A stretch of DNA of 64,000 nt from contig JBCDFL010000001.1 of NCBI GenBank assembly GCA_039178165.1, positions 1 to 64,000 on the forward strand, written 5' to 3'. Positions 59,020-64,000 of this stretch are shown here, piece after piece (positions within the stretch are counted from its first letter, which is position 1; each line of letters opens with the position of its first letter). Made by a program: the position numbers and the translations under genes. Source of the DNA: JBCBCP01 sp039178165 (GTDB lineage Bacteria; Pseudomonadota; Alphaproteobacteria; Rhodobacterales; Rhodobacteraceae). Below the pieces are notes generated by a model that did no database searches, was not told where the DNA came from, and was given only the letters and a program-made list of their open reading frames with translations.

Positions 59020-61899
59020 ATGGCCGAGCAGAAGAACATCGAAGTCCGCGGTGCGCGTGAGCACAACCTCAAGGGGATCGACGTCGATATCCCGCGGGAT
59101 CAGCTGGTCGTCATCACCGGGCTGAGCGGCTCGGGCAAGTCCTCGCTCGCCTTCGACACGATCTACGCCGAAGGGCAGCGGCGCTATGTGGAATCGCTGT
59201 CGGCCTATGCGCGGCAGTTCCTCGACATGATGCAGAAGCCGGATGTGGACCACATCTCCGGCCTCAGCCCCGCCATCTCAATCGAGCAGAAGACGACCTC
59301 CAAGAACCCCCGCTCGACTGTCGGCACGGTCACGGAAATCTACGACTACATGCGGCTGCTGTTTGCCCGCGTTGGCACGCCGTACTCGCCGGCGACCGGA
59401 AAGCCGATCGAGGCGCAGCAGGTGCAAGACATGGTCGACCGGATCATGGCCATGGAAGAGGGGACGCGCGCCTATCTGCTGGCCCCGATCATCCGCGACC
59501 GCAAGGGCGAGTACCGCAAGGAATTTCTAGAGCTGCGCAAGCAGGGCTTCCAGCGGGTTAAGGTGGACGGCCAGTTCTACGAGCTCGACGAGCCGCCGAC
59601 GCTGGACAAGAAGTTCCGCCACGACATCGACGTGGTCGTCGACCGCATTGTCGTGCGCGAGGGGCTGGAGACGCGGCTGGCCGACAGCCTGCGCACCGCC
59701 CTGGACCTGGCCGATGGGATCGCGATCCTGGAGACGGCGGCGGACGAGCCGGAGCGCATTACCTTCTCCGAAAAATTTGCCTGCCCGGTGTCGGGCTTCA
59801 CGATCCCCGAGATCGAGCCGCGGCTCTTCTCCTTCAACGCGCCCTTCGGCGCCTGCCCCGATTGCGACGGGCTGGGGCACGAGCTGTTCTTCGACGAACG
59901 GCTGGTCGTACCGGACGTGAACCTTAAGATCGCGGACGGGGCGCTGGCCCCCTGGCGCAAGGGGAAAAGCCCGTATTTCCTGCAGACCATCGAGGCCATC
60001 GCCAAGCACTACGAGTTCAAGCAATCGACCAAGTGGAAAGACCTGCCGGCCCACGTGAAGCAGATCTTCCTCTATGGCTCGGGGGACGAGGAAATCCCCT
60101 TCCGCTACGACGAGGGCGGGCGCGTCTACCAGATCACGCGGGTGTTCGAGGGGGTGATCCCCAACATGGAACGCCGCTACCGCGAGACGGACAGCAATTG
60201 GATCCGCGAAGAATTCGAGCGCTACCAGAACAACCGCCCCTGCGGCACCTGCGACGGCTACCGCCTGCGGCAAGAGGCGCTGGCGGTGAAGATCGGCCCG
60301 GCGGACGACCCGGACAAGCTGCTGCATGTCGGCCACGTGGTGGAGATGTCGATCCGCGAGGCCTTCGAATGGTGTGAGCGGGTGCCGGACTACCTGACCC
60401 CGCAGAAAAACGAGATCGCACGCGCAATACTCAAGGAAATTCGCGAGCGGCTCGGCTTCCTGAATAACGTGGGATTGGAATACCTTACGATGTCCCGTTC
60501 AAGTGGCACACTAAGCGGCGGCGAAAGCCAGCGCATCCGGCTGGCGTCCCAGATCGGCTCGGGCCTGACGGGGGTGCTCTATGTGCTGGACGAGCCCTCC
60601 ATCGGTCTACACCAGCGCGACAATGACCGGCTGCTGGGCACGCTGAAGAACCTGCGGGATCAGGGCAATACGGTGATTGTCGTCGAGCATGACGAGGAAG
60701 CGATCCGCGAGGCCGACTATGTCTTCGACATCGGCCCGGGCGCCGGGGTCCATGGCGGGCAGGTCGTGGCGCACGGCACGCCCGCGCAGATCCGCGACCA
60801 TCCGAACTCCGTCACCGGCGACTACCTCAGCGGCAAGCGCGAGATCGCCGTGCCAACGCAGCGGCGTAAGGGCAAGAAAGGCAACAAGAAACTGACGGTG
60901 GTGAAGGCCACCGGCAACAACCTGCAGAACGTCACTGTCGACTTCCCGCTGGGCAAGTTCGTCTGCGTCACGGGTGTGTCAGGCGGCGGCAAGTCCACGC
61001 TGACCATCGAGACGCTGTTCAAAACCGCCTCCATGCAGCTGAACGGCGCGCGCCAGACGCCCGCGCCCTGCGACACGATCAAGGGGCTGGAGCATCTGGA
61101 CAAGGTCATCGACATCGATCAGCGCCCCATCGGGCGGACTCCGCGTTCTAATCCAGCGACTTACACGGGGGCCTTCACCCCGATCCGCGACTGGTTCGCC
61201 GGCCTGCCGGAGGCGAAGGCGCGCGGCTACAAGCCCGGGCGCTTCAGCTTCAACGTCAAGGGCGGGCGCTGCGAGGCGTGCCAGGGCGACGGCGTCATTA
61301 AGATCGAAATGCACTTCCTGCCCGACGTCTACGTCGAATGCGAGACTTGCAAAGGTAAGCGCTACAACCGCGAGACGCTGGAAATTCAGTTCAAAGGCAA
61401 GAGCATCGCGGACGTTCTTGATATGACGGTTGAAGACGCGCAGGAATTCTTCAAGGCCGTCCCGTCTATCCGCGAAAAGATGGATGCCCTGATGCGCGTG
61501 GGCCTCGGCTATATCAAGGTCGGCCAGCAAGCGACGACCCTGTCTGGGGGCGAGGCGCAGCGCGTGAAGCTGTCGAAAGAGCTGTCCAAACGCTCCACCG
61601 GCCGCACGCTCTACATCCTGGACGAGCCGACGACCGGCCTGCATTTCGAGGATGTACGTAAGCTGCTGGAGGTGCTGCACGAGCTGGTTGATCAGGGCAA
61701 TTCGGTCATCGTGATCGAACATAACCTCGACGTCGTGAAGACCGCTGACCACATCATCGACATCGGCCCCGAAGGCGGCGATGGCGGGGGCAGTGTCGTT
61801 GCGACCGGCACGCCGGAGCAGGTGGCCGAGGTGCCGGAGAGCCATACGGGCCGTTACCTCAAGGACATGCTGACAGCGCGCAAAGTCGCCGCCGAGTAG
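59020..61899 (+). CDS. uvrA: excinuclease ABC subunit A
   Basis: 959 residues from ATG 59020 (MAEQKNIEVRGAREHNLK); a GTG at 59008 is the alternative. It has two ABC ATPase modules: Walker A GLSGSGKSSLAF and GVSGGGKSTLTI, signatures LSGGESQRIRLA and LSGGEAQRVKLS. Cys motifs for zinc are CPDCDGLG and CEACQGDG with CETCKG. It finds bulky DNA lesions and loads UvrB. It ends 6 bp from the convergent Hint gene. Confidence 0.98.
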   Translation: MAEQKNIEVRGAREHNLKGIDVDIPRDQLVVITGLSGSGKSSLAFDTIYAEGQRRYVESLSAYARQFLDMMQKPDVDHISGLSPAISIEQKTTSKNPRSTVGTVTEIYDYMRLLFARVGTPYSPATGKPIEAQQVQDMVDRIMAMEEGTRAYLLAPIIRDRKGEYRKEFLELRKQGFQRVKVDGQFYELDEPPTLDKKFRHDIDVVVDRIVVREGLETRLADSLRTALDLADGIAILETAADEPERITFSEKFACPVSGFTIPEIEPRLFSFNAPFGACPDCDGLGHELFFDERLVVPDVNLKIADGALAPWRKGKSPYFLQTIEAIAKHYEFKQSTKWKDLPAHVKQIFLYGSGDEEIPFRYDEGGRVYQITRVFEGVIPNMERRYRETDSNWIREEFERYQNNRPCGTCDGYRLRQEALAVKIGPADDPDKLLHVGHVVEMSIREAFEWCERVPDYLTPQKNEIARAILKEIRERLGFLNNVGLEYLTMSRSSGTLSGGESQRIRLASQIGSGLTGVLYVLDEPSIGLHQRDNDRLLGTLKNLRDQGNTVIVVEHDEEAIREADYVFDIGPGAGVHGGQVVAHGTPAQIRDHPNSVTGDYLSGKREIAVPTQRRKGKKGNKKLTVVKATGNNLQNVTVDFPLGKFVCVTGVSGGGKSTLTIETLFKTASMQLNGARQTPAPCDTIKGLEHLDKVIDIDQRPIGRTPRSNPATYTGAFTPIRDWFAGLPEAKARGYKPGRFSFNVKGGRCEACQGDGVIKIEMHFLPDVYVECETCKGKRYNRETLEIQFKGKSIADVLDMTVEDAQEFFKAVPSIREKMDALMRVGLGYIKVGQQATTLSGGEAQRVKLSKELSKRSTGRTLYILDEPTTGLHFEDVRKLLEVLHELVDQGNSVIVIEHNLDVVKTADHIIDIGPEGGDGGGSVVATGTPEQVAEVPESHTGRYLKDMLTARKVAAE

Positions 61900-61905
61900 C
61901 GCCGA

Positions 61906-63447
61906 TCAGGCCGCCAGCAGCGCCTGCGCCTCAAACCGGCGCAGTATGGGGCGCGCCGCGCGGTAGCTGGCCGGATCGACCAGCGCCGCCACTTCCGCTT
62001 GCGCCTCGGGCCCGAGCGTCGCCACGCCGGGCAGGAAGCTTTCGCATAACGTGCTTTCGGCGCGGATGATGTGGTGGTCGTCTAGCAGCAGGTGCAGGTA
62101 GGTGACGATGTCCCACCGCGCCTCCACCGTGATGCCGGGTTGTCCGACCAAATCCTTGGCGCGCACCAGAACCTCGTCCGTGCCGCAGGCCAGCTCGGCC
62201 CGCCAGCCGCGCACCAATACGGCGTGATTGCCCGACAGGTGCAGATCGCGCGCTGCGTCCAACGTGCCGGCCGCGATGCGGATCGGGGCATTCGCGCCGT
62301 GCGCCCGCACCGTCCGCTGCCCGATCCATCGTACGGGCTGCAGGCCCGCATCTGCCGTCCAGATCAGGTCGCCGGGGCGCAACTCCTCGATCGCGACGGG
62401 TCCGCGCGCCGTCTCGATGCGCGTGCCGCGGACGAAGCAGGGCACTTGAGTGACCTCGACCAGCGCGGTTTCCGTCGCGCCGTTCTGATCCTCGACCGAG
62501 TAGTTGAAATAGACCGTCTCCGCATCGCCGTCGCCGATCACCGTCAGCGTGCCGTCGGCGTTCAGCCGGATGGTCTGGCCGGTCGCCAGCACAACCTCGT
62601 CATCGGCAAAGACGCGCGTGCCTTGGATATGCGTGACCGTCAGCGTCCCGCCCGTCGAGCTGTCATTGGCCAGCACGTCGACGATCCGCGTGTCGTTATT
62701 GCCCAGGCTGACCTGATCGTCCTGCGCGACGATAGTCGACTGCACCGACCCGCCCGCGATCAGCAGGTTGGTGTCGTAGAGCGAATCCGCGACGTCGGCG
62801 ACGCCGATCCGGATGTCGTTCGGCACGCCCGCATTGACCGGCGCCACGAAGGTGAGGGTAATCGTGAACCCGTCCATCTCCGTGTTGAACTGGTCGGCGG
62901 TATTGTCCTGGTAGAGGTTTTGGGTCGTGTTGCCGTTGATGTTGCCGATGGACGCGCTGCCATCGCCGACGGTCACGGTCGCCTCGACCCCGTTCACCCA
63001 GACGCCGACCACGTCGTTGTACTGCGACGTGTTGTATTCGGGGTATTCTTCGGAGGCGAGGACGAAGTCGATTGTGATGAAATCACCCTGCGGCGTGAAG
63101 TTGATGTCGAGGATCGCGGCATCGCTCGTGCCCGCCGCGGCCAGCGCGTTGAACTGCGCGTCATTGTCGACGCCGGCCGTGTCGGTGGAGCGGTTGGCGA
63201 CCAGGTTGGTATTCGTGCCGCCGCCGCCATTAGTGAAGTCTTCTACGTAGCCCGTCGACAGGATCACGCCGGTGTCGCCGGGTGCGACCCCCGGCGTGTC
63301 CGTGTCGGCATTGGAGTAGATGCCGGAGGACAGCGGATCGCCGGTGTAGCTGGCCGTGTTGACGGAGACGCCCGCGCCGAAGATCTCAGCCGCCATCGCG
63401 TCTGCGTCGGCGGTGACATTGATCGGAAGCTCGGTGGCGGTGGCCAT
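61906..63447 (-). CDS. secreted-type protein with choice-of-anchor L and Hint domains
   Basis: 513 residues, no classical signal peptide. Residues about 8-215 match the choice-of-anchor L pattern (FVLASEEYPEYNTSQYNDVVGVWVNG). A cadherin-like region follows (DVLANDSSTGGTLTVT), then a Hint_2/hedgehog-intein domain from residue 336 (PCFVRGTRIETARGPVAIEEL, Cys337). Roseobacter Hint_2 proteins are often type I-secreted. Self-cleavage at Cys337 is possible. The AxxxN end expected of an intein is not seen. It is convergent with uvrA. Confidence 0.85.
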   Translation of the reverse strand: MATATELPINVTADADAMAAEIFGAGVSVNTASYTGDPLSSGIYSNADTDTPGVAPGDTGVILSTGYVEDFTNGGGGTNTNLVANRSTDTAGVDNDAQFNALAAAGTSDAAILDINFTPQGDFITIDFVLASEEYPEYNTSQYNDVVGVWVNGVEATVTVGDGSASIGNINGNTTQNLYQDNTADQFNTEMDGFTITLTFVAPVNAGVPNDIRIGVADVADSLYDTNLLIAGGSVQSTIVAQDDQVSLGNNDTRIVDVLANDSSTGGTLTVTHIQGTRVFADDEVVLATGQTIRLNADGTLTVIGDGDAETVYFNYSVEDQNGATETALVEVTQVPCFVRGTRIETARGPVAIEELRPGDLIWTADAGLQPVRWIGQRTVRAHGANAPIRIAAGTLDAARDLHLSGNHAVLVRGWRAELACGTDEVLVRAKDLVGQPGITVEARWDIVTYLHLLLDDHHIIRAESTLCESFLPGVATLGPEAQAEVAALVDPASYRAARPILRRFEAQALLAA

Positions 63448-63670
63448 AGGATCGTCCTCGTCTATAGGCCGGATTGGGCCGGCTGGAGGCGAAGATGATC
63501 TGTGTTTGAGCCGTCAATCAGTTGCGATTGGGGAGAGTTTTAGACAATTGCGCTATGTGCAGCGCATTGTTTCGGAGCGCGAAACGCTTTGAAAATAGGG
63601 GTGTTTTGCGCGCCCTTGCGGCGCGGGGGTCACGAAGTGGACACAAAAGGCCCGTTGCCGGGGTGATTGT

Positions 63671-64000
63671 TCACCCTTCGCGCCCGCGCCCTTCGAACCG
63701 GGGCAGCATGGCGCTGAAGTCGCGGCCGCGACCGTCCTCGTCCTCCACGAACCGGCGGTAGAGGGCGAGGGCCGCGGCGCCCATCGGGGTGTCTGCGTCC
63801 GCCATCTCCGCCGCTTCTTGGCTGAGGCCGAGGTCCTTGAGCATCAATTCCGCTGCGAAGCCGGGGGTGTAGCCGTTGTCCGCCGGGCTGGTCGGCCCCA
63901 CGCCGGGGGCGGGGCAGTAGGCGTTCATTGTCCAGGAATAGCCCGAGGAGGTGCTGACGACATCGAACATCTTTTGCCGGTCGAGGCCGAGCTTGTCGGC
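63671..64000 (-). CDS. mmsB: 3-hydroxyisobutyrate dehydrogenase, C-terminal part (5' end outside the window)
   Basis: Only the last ~110 codons are present; the gene runs off the right edge. The sequence DKLGLDRQKMFDVVSTSSGYSW, then NGYTPGFAAELMLKDLGLSQEA and ALALYRRFVEDEDGRGRDFSAML, is the C-terminal domain of 3-hydroxyisobutyrate dehydrogenase of the valine degradation pathway. The internal ATG at 63970 is not the start. A 223-bp noncoding gap separates it from the Hint gene. Confidence 0.85.
   Translation of the reverse strand, partial: ADKLGLDRQKMFDVVSTSSGYSWTMNAYCPAPGVGPTSPADNGYTPGFAAELMLKDLGLSQEAAEMADADTPMGAAALALYRRFVEDEDGRGRDFSAMLPRFEGRGREG

Noticed and set aside
62092..63498. 468-codon plus-strand frame over the Hint gene
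   Set aside because: Antisense shadow of a recognised gene.

Overview
The window is high-GC DNA with dense, short-spaced operons. It fits the Rhodobacteraceae (Roseobacter group) of the Alphaproteobacteria. The supporting evidence is a gene-transfer-agent (GTA) cluster in the RcGTA order, a pyruvate dehydrogenase operon whose E1-beta carries its own lipoyl domain, a Hint-domain secreted protein, and fabF-mltG immediately upstream of the GTA. The genus cannot be named from the sequence alone.

Layout. 1-5.4 kb: tRNA-Leu(UAG) whose 3' end lies in a 117-bp tandem duplication, tig, an FAD-binding protein, the rpsF-rpsR-rplI operon (minus strand), and a small membrane protein. 5.4-7.4 kb: a secreted YceI protein convergent with a cytochrome b561-YceI fusion. 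7.5-13.7 kb: fatty-acid synthesis (fabD, fabG, acpP, fabF) interrupted by a GNAT enzyme and an atypical ureohydrolase, then mltG. 13.8-28.1 kb: a complete GTA structural cluster, preceded by a near-consensus promoter that runs straight into a Rho-independent terminator. 28.2-33.8 kb: cysE and the pdhA-pdhB-(membrane protein)-pdhC operon. 33.8-42.2 kb: ftsB, pgk, two overlapping cyclophilins, an MFS exporter, a bactofilin with an overlapping M23 peptidase, and a DUF455 protein. 42.2-52.2 kb: a toxin-antitoxin pair with a frameshifted toxin, bcp, an AsmA/DUF3971 giant, queA, a hydrolase, an MFS protein, a DUF924 protein and lpdA. 52.2-64 kb: a repeat-bearing noncoding stretch, a VWA protein with seven tandem Ig-sized repeats, an MFS protein, a secreted three-copy Cys-motif protein, uvrA, a Hint protein, and the 3' part of a 3-hydroxyisobutyrate dehydrogenase gene.

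How the parts connect. The same 20-bp palindrome lies about 20 bp upstream of both pdhA and the distant lpdA, in the same orientation relative to each gene. One unknown regulator probably controls E1/E2 and E3 together. The GTA genes overlap tightly and read as one transcription unit encoding terminase, head, tail and baseplate. No integrase, replication or lysis gene is present, so this is a domesticated particle and not a prophage. The strongest unexplained items are the attenuator-like GTA leader, the shared PDH operator, the hairpin covering the yceI ribosome-binding site, and the two secreted repeat proteins at 52.8-58.9 kb.
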